Origin: Ciceribacter lividus | GTDB lineage: Bacteria > Pseudomonadota > Alphaproteobacteria > Rhizobiales > Rhizobiaceae | Assembly: GCF_003337715.1 (NCBI RefSeq) | Contig: NZ_QPIX01000006.1 | Span: forward strand, 124,001 to 188,000 | Length of the DNA: 64,000 nt | Direction of reading: 5' to 3' | In this document: positions 27,221 through 37,784 of the stretch, piece by piece | How positions within the stretch are numbered: position 1 is the stretch's first letter | Layout of the letters: each line of letters opens with the position of its first letter | Made by a program: the position numbers and the translations under genes | Notes under the pieces: model-generated | Databases searched by the model: none | What the model was told of the DNA's origin: nothing | The model's input: only the letters and a program-made list of their open reading frames with translations

Positions 27221-27480
27221 CGTCTGCAAAGGCGTTCTGCCGCGGGCGGCGGGCGCCGAACCACCCGACCTCCTGCCCCGTTGTCGCAACGCCGGGTATT
27301 GCCTCGACCGTCACGCCCCTTTGCCGCAACCAGCCGGCCTGCGCCGCCTCACGAACCGGGTCCACCACATCCGAAGAGCAGAGCCGCACGACCCGTTTTC
27401 CTGCGAGCACGCGGTCGACGAGGCCGGCATCCGAAATCCCGCAGTCGGCCGCATCCAGTGGATGGATCTCAGCGAACGGC
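27210..27480 (-). pseudogene. Fragment of a tetrapyrrole (uroporphyrinogen-III type) methylase
   Basis: The minus-strand frame has VDRVLAGKRVVRLCSSDVVD, then AAQAGWLRQRGVTVEAIPGV, a pattern like the central part of CobA/CysG methylases (R-V-x-R-L...D-P...L-R-x-x-G-V-x-V-E-x-I-P-G). The G-G-D-P core is altered, and both the N-terminus and the second domain are absent. It lies directly after a nasT start in the same direction. In rhizobia, cysG closes the nitrate assimilation cluster, so this looks like the other end of a large deletion. The family call is by eye. Confidence 0.5.
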
Positions 27481-27522
27481 GTTCTCGTCAATCACAAGGA
27501 TGGTCAGGTCAGGATGCGACAT
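27469..27522 (-). pseudogene. N-terminal remnant of a NasT-like ANTAR response regulator
   Basis: An ATG frame of 17 codons reads MSHPDLTILVIDENAVR and stops. L-T-I-L-V-I-D-E-N is the first strand and acidic pocket of NasT-type nitrate response regulators in alphaproteobacteria. The reading breaks where the tetrapyrrole-methylase fragment begins in a different frame. I read it as the left half of a nas-cluster deletion. Confidence 0.5.
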
Positions 27523-27603
27523 CCCCTATTGACGGTGCATCGCAGCAATCCTGACGAGTGGGTTCTTGCCGCGGCACCAGCTGGACGGGCCGGCATCCCG
27601 CCA

Positions 27604-28503
27604 CTACTCCGGTATGTTGAAGGAGCGGCGGAAATAGGAGCGCACCGCCTCCATCGCCGGCGTGAACTCGGCATTCCGGCGCCAGGCAAGCCCGACATCC
27701 ATCGAGGGGATCGGATCCTTGAGCGCGATCGTCTCGATGCGACGTCCTTCCAGCGACCAGGGGCGGTGAACCATGTCCGACAGGATCGCGACGCCTTGTC
27801 CGTTGGCGACCAGCGAGCGCACCGCCTCGACGGAAGAGGTTCGAAGCGTGATCCTCGGCAGATAGGGCGTCTGGCTCCAGTAGCGCAGCGAGGTGTGGGA
27901 CGCCTCGTCGACGGTCAGCATGATATAGTTCTCCTCCGCCACTTCCTTGAACCCGATGCTTTCCTGCTCGAGCAGACGATGACGAGCCGAGACCCAGAGC
28001 CGGCGCTGCGAACTCAGGAGTTTCTCCGTCGCCAGTTCCGGGTTGAGGATGTTGGACGTCAGCATCACCGCCAGATCGTAACGATTGGTCAGGAGCCCCT
28101 CTTCTACGGATTCACGGTTGAGCTCGAAGAGCTGGATCTCGATCCCCGGAAACTGCCGCCGCATGCGCTCGATGTGAAAGGGCAGGAAGTAGCCGATGAC
28201 GGTGTAGGTGGCGGCAATCGTGAGCGTGCCCTTGACCTCCGCGGATACCAGATTGAGCTGCGTCGCCTCGTCGATCTTCTGCAGGATCTCGTAGGCCTGC
28301 GAAAGAAAGCGCCGGCCGGCGACCGTCAGATCCATGCCGTGGGGCGTGCGGTCGAAGAGGCTCGCACCGACCGTCTCCTCGAGATCCTTGATCGCGGTCG
28401 TCACAGCCGATTGGGAAATTGCAAGGTTCACCGCGGCCTGCGAGACCTGACCGGATTCGGCGGTGGCGACGAAATAGCGAATTTGACGAAGGCTCAGCGG
28501 CAT
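27604..28503 (-). CDS. LysR-family regulator of the pxp/carboxylase operon
   Basis: 299 residues; the HTH opens LRQIRYFVATAESGQVSQAA with SQSAVTTAIKDLEETVGASL as recognition helix. The effector domain has ATYTVIGYFLPFHIERMRR and NRYDLAVMLTSN. This CbbR/BenM-like form often answers to small metabolites of its target pathway. It diverges from pxpA with a 285-bp AT-rich gap that holds a perfect LysR-type dyad, which makes it the likely regulator of the eight-gene operon to the right. Confidence 0.92.
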   Translation of the reverse strand: MPLSLRQIRYFVATAESGQVSQAAVNLAISQSAVTTAIKDLEETVGASLFDRTPHGMDLTVAGRRFLSQAYEILQKIDEATQLNLVSAEVKGTLTIAATYTVIGYFLPFHIERMRRQFPGIEIQLFELNRESVEEGLLTNRYDLAVMLTSNILNPELATEKLLSSQRRLWVSARHRLLEQESIGFKEVAEENYIMLTVDEASHTSLRYWSQTPYLPRITLRTSSVEAVRSLVANGQGVAILSDMVHRPWSLEGRRIETIALKDPIPSMDVGLAWRRNAEFTPAMEAVRSYFRRSFNIPE

Positions 28504-28680
28504 CGGACATCCATATGATCTGAATCCACGATAACCTATATCAATTTTTCAGAATGAGAAGCGCGATGATTGCAGCGCAATCAGATTTCACCCACACGCC
28601 CCAATGGCAAATGTCTGATTTTACGACCTTCAGCGGAATGACACCGTCCCGGTGGTGATTCTCTTTTTCAGATATCCTTC

Positions 28681-28703
28681 TTTGAAAAATAGAATTTTTC
28701 AAA
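28681..28703. promoter_or_regulatory. Perfect AT-rich dyad upstream of pxpA (LysR operator candidate)
   Basis: TTTGAAAAAT (28681-28690) and ATTTTTCAAA (28694-28703) are exact 10-base arms around AGA, centred about 97 bp before the pxpA start. Symmetry, AT content and place between a LysR gene and its divergent operon fit a LysR binding site. Confidence 0.6.
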
Positions 28704-28788
28704 TGAAACTTTTCTTCATACGGTCTTCTGACAAGAAAGAAGGCATTGCGCTGCATTGCACAAAATGCGGGCAGAACAGGGAAGAAAA

Positions 28789-29565
28789 GTGGCACTCGAG
28801 ATCGTGGACATCAATTGTGATCTGGGCGAGGCGTTCGGCCGTTGGCATGTCGGCGATACCGACGATGCCGCCCTGATGGGACTCATCAGTTCAGCCAACA
28901 TTGCAGCCGGTTTCCATGGTGGTGATCCGAACCTTATGGATCACACGGTGCGCCTCGCGGTCGAACATGGCGTCGGCGTCGGAGCCCATCCCGGCTACCA
29001 TGACCTCCAGGGCTTCGGCCGGAGAAAGATCAACGGCACGGCCCGCGAACTCGTCAACGACATCGTCTACCAGGTGGGCGCATTGCGTGAGTTTGCCCGC
29101 CGCCACGGCACCAACCTGCAGCATGTGAAGCCGCACGGCGCGCTCTACATGGAGATGGCGGTCAACCCGGAGCTCGCACAGCTCTTCGTCACCTACATGC
29201 GCACCGTTGCGCCGAACGCCTACGTCTTCTGCATGGCCGGGTCCGCGACGGAGAAGGCCGCGATCGAGGCCGGCCATCCCGTTGTCCGCGAGTTCTACGC
29301 CGACCGTGACTACGACGAGAGCGGCTCCATCGTCTTCACCCGCGATGCGGGACGTCCCGACCCCGCAGCGATCGCCCGCAAGGTGGTGCGCGCCTGCACC
29401 GAGGGCCGCGTGACGGCCGTCACCGGCAAGGACATTGCGGTCCCCTTCGAGAGCATCTGCTTCCATTCCGACACGCTGGGCGCCCTCGATATCGTCCGCC
29501 ACATGCGCGAAGCCCTGATCGCCGCGGGCATCCGCATCGCCCCCATTTCAGAAATCGTCAGATAA
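28789..29565 (+). CDS. pxpA: LamB/YcsF family protein, 5-oxoprolinase subunit A-like
   Basis: About 258 residues. The GTG at 28789 is chosen because AGGGAAG sits 5 bases upstream and the family begins at once ([14 protein letters not shown]); an ATG at 28765 is the alternative. Family motifs are complete: [43 protein letters not shown] and the late [12 protein letters not shown]. PxpA is the hydrolytic subunit that opens 5-oxoproline after activation by PxpBC. Here it heads an operon that also encodes BCCP and biotin carboxylase, so the substrate may be another lactam or amide. Confidence 0.9.
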   Translation: MALEIVDINCDLGEAFGRWHVGDTDDAALMGLISSANIAAGFHGGDPNLMDHTVRLAVEHGVGVGAHPGYHDLQGFGRRKINGTARELVNDIVYQVGALREFARRHGTNLQHVKPHGALYMEMAVNPELAQLFVTYMRTVAPNAYVFCMAGSATEKAAIEAGHPVVREFYADRDYDESGSIVFTRDAGRPDPAAIARKVVRACTEGRVTAVTGKDIAVPFESICFHSDTLGALDIVRHMREALIAAGIRIAPISEIVR

Positions 29566-29577
29566 CGGGAGACCACG

Positions 29578-29820
29578 ATGAGCAAGCTCGAAATCAAATC
29601 GCCCCTGCCGGGAACCTTCTACCGCCGGTCGTCTCCCGACGCCGCACCCTACAAGCAGGATGGAGAGAGCGTGGCAGCCGGCGACGTCCTCGGCCTTATC
29701 GAAGTGATGAAGACCTTCCACGAAGTCCGCGCCGACGCGAGCGGAAGCTCGATCACCTTCGTTGCCGACGACAACGAGCCGATCATGGCCGGCCAGGTCA
29801 TTGCCGAGGTCGAAGCATGA
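29578..29820 (+). CDS. Biotin carboxyl carrier protein (AccB-like)
   Basis: An 80-residue free-standing biotinyl domain. The biotin attachment site is K45 in LIEVMKTF; the usual A-M-K-M/M-K sequence is modified to V-M-K-T as in many single-domain carriers. It opens with the P-L-P-G-T-F-Y-R turn of AccB C-terminal domains, but the long AccB linker is lacking. It overlaps the biotin carboxylase gene by 4 bp. Its partner carboxyltransferase is more likely PxpB/PxpC than AccA/AccD, which are not encoded here. Confidence 0.9.
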   Translation: MSKLEIKSPLPGTFYRRSSPDAAPYKQDGESVAAGDVLGLIEVMKTFHEVRADASGSSITFVADDNEPIMAGQVIAEVEA

Positions 29821-31199
29821 GCATTTCCTCGATCCTCGTCGCCAACCGGGGCGAGATCGCCGTCCGGATCATCCGCGCCGCCCAGGCGCTCGGGATCAGG
29901 ACCGTGCAGGTCCATTCCGCTGCAGACCGCGACATGCTGGCGGTGAAGCTCGCCGACCAGGCAGTCGAAATCGGACCGCCGTCCGCGGCGAAGTCCTACC
30001 TCAACATTGAGGCCGTGCTGAAGGCCGCACGCGAAACCGGCGTTGACGCCGTTCATCCCGGCTATGGCTTCCTCTCGGAGAACGCCGCCTTCGCGAAGGC
30101 CGTCGAAGACGCCGGCCTGATCTTCATCGGGCCGCGCCATGATGCGATCAGCCTGCTCGGCGACAAGGTCGAGGCGCGCAAGGTCGCAAGCCGCGCCGGC
30201 GTCCCGACCGTGCCCGGCTCCAACGGCCGGATCGACGATATCGCCGCCGCACGCGAAATCGTCGAGGAGATCGGCTTTCCGGTGATGATCAAGGCAGCGG
30301 CTGGCGGTGGTGGCCGCGGCATCCGCATCGCCGAAAGCATGGAGGATTTCGAACGGCACTTCCCGCAGGCCTCGACCGAGGCACTCGCCGCCTTCGGCGA
30401 TGGTGGCCTCTATGTCGAGAAGGTGATCACCCGCGCCCGTCATGTCGAGGTCCAGATCCTCGGCGACGGCCGGAACGCGATCCATTGTTTCGAGCGCGAG
30501 TGCTCGCTCCAGCGACGCCGCCAGAAGGTCTGGGAAGAGGCCCCCTCCTTCCGCCTGCCGGAGAGCGTCCGCAAGGCCCTCTGCGAAAGTGCCGTCGCGC
30601 TGGCCCGCGAGGTCGGCTATCGCGGGGCGGGTACCGTCGAATACCTCTATGACGACGAAACGGGCGCGTTCTACTTCATCGAAGTCAACACCCGCATCCA
30701 GGTCGAGCATCCGGTGACCGAGATGATCACCGGCATCGACCTGGTGCAGGAAATGATCCGCATCGCCGGCGGCGCGGAGCTCTCGATCCGTCAGGAAGAT
30801 GTCGCGATCCGCGGCCACGCGATCGAGTGCCGGATCAACGCCGAGGACCCCATGCGCGGATTTCTGCCCGGTCCCGGCCTGGTCGAGGCGCTCGGCGTTC
30901 CGGAAGGCGACGGCGTCCGTTTCGACACCATGCTCTACGACGGCTACCAGGTCCCGCCCTTCTACGATTCCCTGCTCGGCAAGCTGATCGTCTGGGGTGA
31001 GAGCCGCGACCACTGCCTCGACCGGCTCGGAGAGGCCCTCGACAATTTCGAGATCCGCGGGCTCGCAACGACCATTCCTCTCCACAAGGCGCTGGCATCC
31101 GATCCGTCGGTGGCCGCCGGTGACGTCCACACCCGCTTCCTCGAACCGTGGCTGGAGACGGAGTTCAAGGCCTTTGTCGCATCCAAGGAGGTTGCCTGA
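29817..31199 (+). CDS. Biotin carboxylase subunit (AccC-like)
   Basis: 460 residues. The ATP-grasp enzyme is complete: ILVANRGEIAVRIIRAAQAL N-terminal strand, the glycine-rich lid AAAGGGGRGIRIAES, the catalytic FIEVNTRIQVEHPVTEM and the C-terminal PPFYDSLLGKLIVWG. It carboxylates biotin on the small carrier with ATP and bicarbonate. It is encoded between the carrier and pxpB, with overlapping ends on both sides, so it forms part of the same complex. It is a second copy type, not the housekeeping acetyl-CoA carboxylase subunit, judged by context. Confidence 0.92.
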   Translation: MSISSILVANRGEIAVRIIRAAQALGIRTVQVHSAADRDMLAVKLADQAVEIGPPSAAKSYLNIEAVLKAARETGVDAVHPGYGFLSENAAFAKAVEDAGLIFIGPRHDAISLLGDKVEARKVASRAGVPTVPGSNGRIDDIAAAREIVEEIGFPVMIKAAAGGGGRGIRIAESMEDFERHFPQASTEALAAFGDGGLYVEKVITRARHVEVQILGDGRNAIHCFERECSLQRRRQKVWEEAPSFRLPESVRKALCESAVALAREVGYRGAGTVEYLYDDETGAFYFIEVNTRIQVEHPVTEMITGIDLVQEMIRIAGGAELSIRQEDVAIRGHAIECRINAEDPMRGFLPGPGLVEALGVPEGDGVRFDTMLYDGYQVPPFYDSLLGKLIVWGESRDHCLDRLGEALDNFEIRGLATTIPLHKALASDPSVAAGDVHTRFLEPWLETEFKAFVASKEVA

Positions 31200-32074
31200 T
31201 GCCCATGCGCTATACGTTCGGAGGTGACGAACACCTCTTCGTCGAATGCTCCGAGGACATGTCGCTCGAGGCCTTCTTCAACTCGCTGTCGATGACGACG
31301 GGCATCAAGCAGGCGAAGATCAAGGGCGTGACCGAAATCTGCCCGGCAAACGCCTCCTTCCAGATCAAGTTCGACCCCGACGTCATCCATCCGAACGACA
31401 TCCTGAAGGAAGTCCAGGCGATCGAGGCGGCGGCTGCGAAGTCGGAGCCGGTGATCACCACCCGCATCATCGAGATTCCGGTCTTCTACAACGACCCGTG
31501 GACGCACGAGACGCTGATGCGTTTCCGCGAACGCCATCAGGATCCGGCGAGCACCGACCTCGAATACGCTGCCCGCATTAACGACTACGGCTCGGTCGAC
31601 GATTTCATCGCAGCCCATTCCGGTTCGCCCTGGTTCGTATCGATGGTCGGCTTCGTTTCGGGCCTGCCCTTCATGTACCAGATGGTCGAGCGCCAAAGGC
31701 AGATCGAGGTGCCGAAATACCTGCGGCCCCGCACCGATACGCCGAAGCTCACCGTCGGCCATGGCGGCTGTTTCGGCTGCATCTATTCGGTGCGTGGCGC
31801 CGGCGGCTACCAGATGTTCGGCATCACCCCGATGCCGATCTACGATCCGACCCAGACGACGTCCTACCTCAAGGACTTCATGGTCTTCTTCCGCCCCGGC
31901 GACATCGTCAAGTTCAAGCCGGTCGACCGCGACGGCTACGACCAGGCGGTGGAAGACGTCGACAAGGGACGCTTTGCCCCGCCGATCCGCGAGGTGAAGT
32001 TCGACCTCAGGGAATTCCAAAAAGACATCGACGGCTACAACGCGAAGCTGGAGGGCATTCTCCATGGCCATTAA
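31199..32074 (+). CDS. pxpB: 5-oxoprolinase/urea amidolyase subunit 1 family (KipI/PxpB-like)
   Basis: About 291 residues from an ATG overlapping the accC stop, with AAGGAGG upstream. The cyclophilin-like KipI fold is shown by IPVFYNDPWTHETL, FIAAHSGSPWFVSMVGFVSG, and VRGAGGYQMFGITPMPIYD. It has about 50 extra N-terminal residues compared with B. subtilis KipI. In urea carboxylase the equivalent segment is half of the carboxyltransferase domain. It overlaps pxpC by 11 bp. Confidence 0.9.
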   Translation: MPMRYTFGGDEHLFVECSEDMSLEAFFNSLSMTTGIKQAKIKGVTEICPANASFQIKFDPDVIHPNDILKEVQAIEAAAAKSEPVITTRIIEIPVFYNDPWTHETLMRFRERHQDPASTDLEYAARINDYGSVDDFIAAHSGSPWFVSMVGFVSGLPFMYQMVERQRQIEVPKYLRPRTDTPKLTVGHGGCFGCIYSVRGAGGYQMFGITPMPIYDPTQTTSYLKDFMVFFRPGDIVKFKPVDRDGYDQAVEDVDKGRFAPPIREVKFDLREFQKDIDGYNAKLEGILHGH

Positions 32075-33032
32075 GGTTCAACATCCAGGTCTCGCCACCA
32101 CCGTCCAGGATCTCGGCCGGCCCGGCTATTTCCATCTCGGCATCCCGCTCGGCGGCGCCATGGACCGCCTTGCACTCAAGGCCGCCAACCTTCTCGTCGG
32201 CAACGAGGAAGGGGCTGCCGGCCTCGAGGCGGTCTTCGTCGGACCGAAGCTCGAATTCACCGAAGATGCGATGGTCGCCGTGACCGGAGCCGAGATGCCG
32301 ATCAGGGTCGACGGCGAGGAGAAGCCGGGCTGGACCGCCTTCAAGGTCAAGGCCGGCCAGGTGCTCTCCTTCGATTTCCTGAAGACGGGCGCACGCATCT
32401 ATATTGCCATCTCCGGCGGCATCGACGTGCCGCTCGCTCTCGGCTCCCGCTCGACCTACGCGATCGGGGCACTCGGCGGCTTCAAGGGCCGGCCGATCGC
32501 CGCCGGCGACGAACTGCCGGTCGGTGCCGCGGGCGCGGCCGTCGACGGCAAGTCGATCCCGGAAACGCTCCGTCGTCGTCCCGGCATGCCGGCCGAGCTG
32601 CGGGTCCTGCCGGGTCTCTACTGGCACCGCATCACGGAGGAGTCGGGGAAGAACTTCTTCGAAGACACCTGGAAGGTGGCGCCGGAAGCCGACCGCATGG
32701 GCTACCGCTTCCGTGGCGGACGCAAGCTCGATTTCGTCCCGCGCACGCCGCCGTTCGGCGCCGGCTCCGATCCGTCGAACATCGTCGACAGCTGCTATCC
32801 CTACGGCTCCATCCAGGTGCCGGGTGGCACCGAGCCGATCATCCTGCACCGTGATGCCGTCTCCGGCGGCGGCTATTTCATGCTCGGCACCGTGATCTCC
32901 GCCGACATGGACCTGATCGGTCAGCTTCAGCCGCATACGCCGACCCGCTTCGTGAAGGTCGACATGGAAACCGCGCTCTCCGCACGAAAGGAGCGAGCCG
33001 CCCTGATCAACCAGATCCGCAATCTCTTCTGA
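32064..33032 (+). CDS. pxpC: Biotin-dependent carboxyltransferase family protein (KipA/PxpC-like)
   Basis: 322 residues. The opening HPGLATTVQDLGRPGYFHLG and GIPLGGAMDRLALKAANLLV is diagnostic. YIAISGGIDVPLALGSRSTY and the C-terminal GGYFMLGTVISADMDLIGQL complete the fold. The family is named for its match to the carboxyltransferase of urea amidolyase; in most pxp operons no biotin carboxylase is nearby, but here both BCCP and biotin carboxylase are. It is followed after 35 bp by a binding-protein gene for the same operon's transporter. Confidence 0.92.
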   Translation: MAIKVQHPGLATTVQDLGRPGYFHLGIPLGGAMDRLALKAANLLVGNEEGAAGLEAVFVGPKLEFTEDAMVAVTGAEMPIRVDGEEKPGWTAFKVKAGQVLSFDFLKTGARIYIAISGGIDVPLALGSRSTYAIGALGGFKGRPIAAGDELPVGAAGAAVDGKSIPETLRRRPGMPAELRVLPGLYWHRITEESGKNFFEDTWKVAPEADRMGYRFRGGRKLDFVPRTPPFGAGSDPSNIVDSCYPYGSIQVPGGTEPIILHRDAVSGGGYFMLGTVISADMDLIGQLQPHTPTRFVKVDMETALSARKERAALINQIRNLF

Positions 33033-33067
33033 CCCGCAGCAACCAACTCGAAAAAAGGGGAACAACC

Positions 33068-34141
33068 ATGAAAAACAGAATTGCACTCACACTGGCGAGT
33101 TCCGCGCTCGCCCTGACGCTGGCGACGCCGGCGCTGGCGGAAGCCTGGTATCCCTATCCGGCGCAGGCCGTCGAACCGCCGTTCGCAGCCGACGGCAAGG
33201 CCGTCGACATGTCCTATTCGCCGCTCGAAAAGGCGGAAAAGCCCTGGAACATCTGCGTCTCGTTCCCGCACATGAAGGATGCCTACTGGCTCGGCGTCGA
33301 CTACGGCGTCGCCGAAGAGGCGAAGGACCTCGGCGTCAAGATGAACCTTGTCGAGGCGGGCGGCTATACCGAGCTCTCCAAGCAGATCAGCCAGATCGAG
33401 GACTGCGTCGCCGGCGGAGCCCAGGCCGTCGTCATCGGCGCCATCTCCTTTGACGGCCTCAACAACCTCGTCAGCGAGATCAAGAAGAAGAACATTCCGG
33501 TGATCGACGTCATCAACGGCATTTCTTCGACCGACATCACCGCCAAGTCGCTCGTTTCCTTCTACACCATGGGGTACGAGACCGGCACCTACCTCGCCAA
33601 GAAGCATCCCGCCGGCTCGGAAGAGGTGAAGGTCGGGTGGTTCCCAGGCCCGGCCGGCGCCGGCTGGGTCGAGGCCGCCAACAAGGGCTTCCTCGAAGCG
33701 ATCAAGGGTTCGGCCGTCAAGGCTCTCGAGCCGAAATACGGAGACACCGGCAAGGAAGCTCAGCTGAAGCTGGTCGAGGACGTGCTGCAGGCCGAGCCGG
33801 ACATCCGCTATATCGCCGGCACGGCGGTGACGGCGGAAGCCGCCCAGGGGCTCATCCGCGAGCGCGGCCTGAAGGGCAAGGTCGACCTTCTCGCCTTCTA
33901 CATGACGCCCGGTGTCTACGAAGGCATCAAGCGGGGCTTCATTCTCGCCGCCCCGGCGGATTCGATGGTCGTCCAGGGCCGTATCGCCATCGACCAGGCA
34001 GTGCGTGCGCTGGAAGGCAAGGAGTTCGTCAAGCACGTCGGGCCGAAGATCTTCGTCGTCGATCCGTCCAACGTCAAGACGGTGCCGCAGACCAACATTC
34101 TGCCCCCGGACGGCTACAAGCCGGTCTTCTCGGTCAATTGA
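33068..34141 (+). CDS. TorT-like periplasmic substrate-binding protein
   Basis: 357 residues; signal peptide to about residue 24 (TLATPALAEAW). The rest is a type I binding fold with the TorT-specific start WYPYPAQAVEPPF and the ICVSFPHMKDAYWLGVDYGV and FPGPAGAGWVEAANKGF segments. TorT binds TMAO with the TorS sensor, but no sensor kinase is encoded here. The gene is followed by an RbsA/RbsC-type ABC pair, so it serves transport. Its ligand is likely the lactam, amide or betaine handled by the Pxp-type complex (inference). Confidence 0.85.
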   Translation: MKNRIALTLASSALALTLATPALAEAWYPYPAQAVEPPFAADGKAVDMSYSPLEKAEKPWNICVSFPHMKDAYWLGVDYGVAEEAKDLGVKMNLVEAGGYTELSKQISQIEDCVAGGAQAVVIGAISFDGLNNLVSEIKKKNIPVIDVINGISSTDITAKSLVSFYTMGYETGTYLAKKHPAGSEEVKVGWFPGPAGAGWVEAANKGFLEAIKGSAVKALEPKYGDTGKEAQLKLVEDVLQAEPDIRYIAGTAVTAEAAQGLIRERGLKGKVDLLAFYMTPGVYEGIKRGFILAAPADSMVVQGRIAIDQAVRALEGKEFVKHVGPKIFVVDPSNVKTVPQTNILPPDGYKPVFSVN

Positions 34142-34212
34142 TCGCGCGCAGGTTCCGGCGTCTTGTGGGCGCCGGAACCTCTCCCGACAGCAATGATTGG
34201 ACTGATACGAAA

Positions 34213-35723
<1,511 letters not shown>

Positions 35724-35727
<4 letters not shown>

Positions 35728-36761
35728 CCAGCAAGCTCGAAACCGCGTCGGTCTCGGACGCCAAGCAGACCCTCTCCCCGACGGCGGCACTGAAAGCCGT
35801 CTTCGTCAGGCTCGGTGCCCTGCCCTTCTTCCTGATCGCGGCGCTGATCCTCTTTTCTCTCGCGTCCCGGCAATTTCTGACCCTCGACAACCTGACGAAC
35901 GTTGCCCGCCAATCGGTCTATCTCGTCCTCGTCTCGCTGGGTCAGATGGTGGTTCTGGTGACGGGCGGCTTCGACCTTGCGGTCGGCACCTCGATCGCGC
36001 TCACCTCGGTCGTCTCGGCTTCGGTCATGGTGTATTTTGCAGCCCAGTTTCCCGACATGGTCTGGCTCGTCATCGTCCTCGGCGTGTCGGCGGGCTTCCT
36101 CGCGGCTCTGGCACTCGGCATGCTGAACGGCATCGGCATCGCACAGTTCGGAGTCTCACCCTTCATCATGACGCTGGGCGTGCAATCCGTCGGTGCCGGC
36201 ATCGCGCTCTTCCTGACCGGCGGCGTGCCGATCGGCAATCTCCCCTTCGAATTCGGGGATTTCTTCGGTTTCGGTCGCGTGCTCGGCATACCCGTCCCGG
36301 TCCTGATCGCCGTCGTCGCCATCGCGGTCATGTGGGTCCTCATGAACCGGACACGCAGCGGCGCCCGCATCTACGCGATCGGCGGCAACATCAAGGCGGC
36401 CAATCTCTCCGGCATCAACACGAAGCAGACACTCTTTCTCGCCTATATCCTCTGCGCGCTCCTGGCATCCGTCGCGGGCGTTCTGCTCACCGCGCGGGTC
36501 GAAAGCGGCGAGACCAATCTCGGCGGCACGATCGCGCTCGAATCGATTGCGGCCTGCGTCATCGCCGGCGTCTCGCTGCGTGGCGGCATCGGTCGGGTGG
36601 AAAGCGTGGTGCTCGGGGCCTTCTTCATCGTGCTCGTCCAGAACGGCATGAACCTGATGCAGATCGGCTCCTACATGCAGATGGTGCTCCTCGGCTCGCT
36701 GCTGATCCTCGCCGTCGTCATCGACCAGTTCCGCTACCGCATGCTCGTCGGGAACCGGTGA
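35724..36761 (+). CDS. ABC transporter permease (RbsC type)
   Basis: 345 residues, about 9 membrane segments. The family signature VVLVTGGFDLAVGTSIALTS lies near residue 75, and GVLLTARVESGETNLGGTIA with LESIAACVIAGVSLRGG near the end. It closes the pxp/carboxylase/transport operon and ends 16 bp before the convergent PLP gene. Confidence 0.92.
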
Positions 36762-36777
36762 GAGCAGCGCCACCCTG

Positions 36778-37731
36778 CTATAGTTGTTGTACGTTGCCGC
36801 CACAGAGGATCGTCGCCACGGATCGCTCCTCGAGCCTTTCCCGGTGTTCCAGTGCGGCGGCCACGCCCGCCGCGCCGGCAGGCTCGACGACGAGGCCGTA
36901 ATGCTGCCGGCAGAAGCGCATCGCCGACCGGATCGTGTCCTCGCCGACCGGCCACACATCGTCCACTGTGGTCGTCATCGATTCGAGCGCATAGGGGACC
37001 GGTTCACGCACGGCGATGCCGTCGGCGATCGTCGGCGCCGACGGGGTGGCGAAGCAGGTGCCGCGCTGCCAGGAAAGAAGCATCGCCGGGGCTTCCGCGG
37101 CGACGACGCCGATCACGCGACAGGAGGGCATTCTGGCCTTGATCCACGTGCCTACACCCGTCAGCAGTGCGCCGTTGCCGAGGGGCACGAGGATGGCGTC
37201 GAGCGAAATGCCCCGTTCCTCGGCCTGCCGCGTGATCTCGAGTGCGATCGTGCCTGCACCCTCGGCAATAGCCGCATGGGCCCCGTCCTCGACGAAGGCA
37301 TACCCCTTCTCGGCAGAGAAGCGGCGCGCCTCGACCTTCGCGGCATCAAAATCCTCGCCGTGGAGGAGCACCTCGGCGCCGAGCCCGCGCATCGCGGCGA
37401 TCTTCAGCGGGTTGGCATTTGTCGCCGCGAAGATGATCGCCTTGCGTCCCCGCTTGGCAGCCGCATGGGCGAGCCCCTGGCCGAAGTTTCCGGCAGAGGC
37501 CGTCACGAGCGGCACGTCGGTGGAAGGCATCGTCTGGAGAAGCCAATCGGTTCCGCGCCCCTTGAAGGCGCGGATCGGGTTCAGCGTTTCCACCTTGGCG
37601 TGAAGCGCGAACCGGAGTTCGGCATCGGCCGCGGCATGCCGGACGAGCGGCGTGTCGAGAAAGAGCGGATCGATCGCATCATAGGCAGAGAGGATACCGT
37701 CGATGCTGGGAAGATGTTGCAAATCAGTCAT
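36778..37731 (-). CDS. PLP-dependent ammonia-lyase (threonine/serine dehydratase family)
   Basis: About 317 residues from the ATG at 37731; the frame continues upstream without family similarity. The fold-type II features are clear: Schiff-base lysine in PIRAFKGRG, phosphate and substrate loop TASAGNFGQGLAHAA, a glycine-rich PLGNGALLTGVGTWIK and the closing LCGGNVQ. There is no ACT domain, so this is a catabolic rather than a biosynthetic form. The F-K-G-R-G variant of the usual F-K-x-R-G-A hints at a substrate other than plain threonine. It diverges from an Lrp gene 53 bp away. Confidence 0.87.
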   Translation of the reverse strand: MTDLQHLPSIDGILSAYDAIDPLFLDTPLVRHAAADAELRFALHAKVETLNPIRAFKGRGTDWLLQTMPSTDVPLVTASAGNFGQGLAHAAAKRGRKAIIFAATNANPLKIAAMRGLGAEVLLHGEDFDAAKVEARRFSAEKGYAFVEDGAHAAIAEGAGTIALEITRQAEERGISLDAILVPLGNGALLTGVGTWIKARMPSCRVIGVVAAEAPAMLLSWQRGTCFATPSAPTIADGIAVREPVPYALESMTTTVDDVWPVGEDTIRSAMRFCRQHYGLVVEPAGAAGVAAALEHRERLEERSVATILCGGNVQQL

Positions 37732-37762
37732 GGGGGCAGCATAGCTGTCGGAGACGGGAAAA

Positions 37763-37775
37763 TTCATCAAATGAA
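37763..37775. promoter_or_regulatory. Small dyad between PLP lyase and Lrp gene
   Basis: TTCAT-CAA-ATGAA is a perfect 13-base dyad in the 53-bp gap between the divergent starts. It could be an Lrp contact, though such short AT-rich dyads also arise by chance. Confidence 0.3.
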
Positions 37776-37784
37776 GTCGTAGAA

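Noticed and set aside
29578-31199. Acetyl-CoA carboxylase operon
   Set aside because: Only a carrier and a biotin carboxylase are present, with no AccA/AccD, and both are embedded in a pxp operon; a dedicated role with PxpBC is more consistent.
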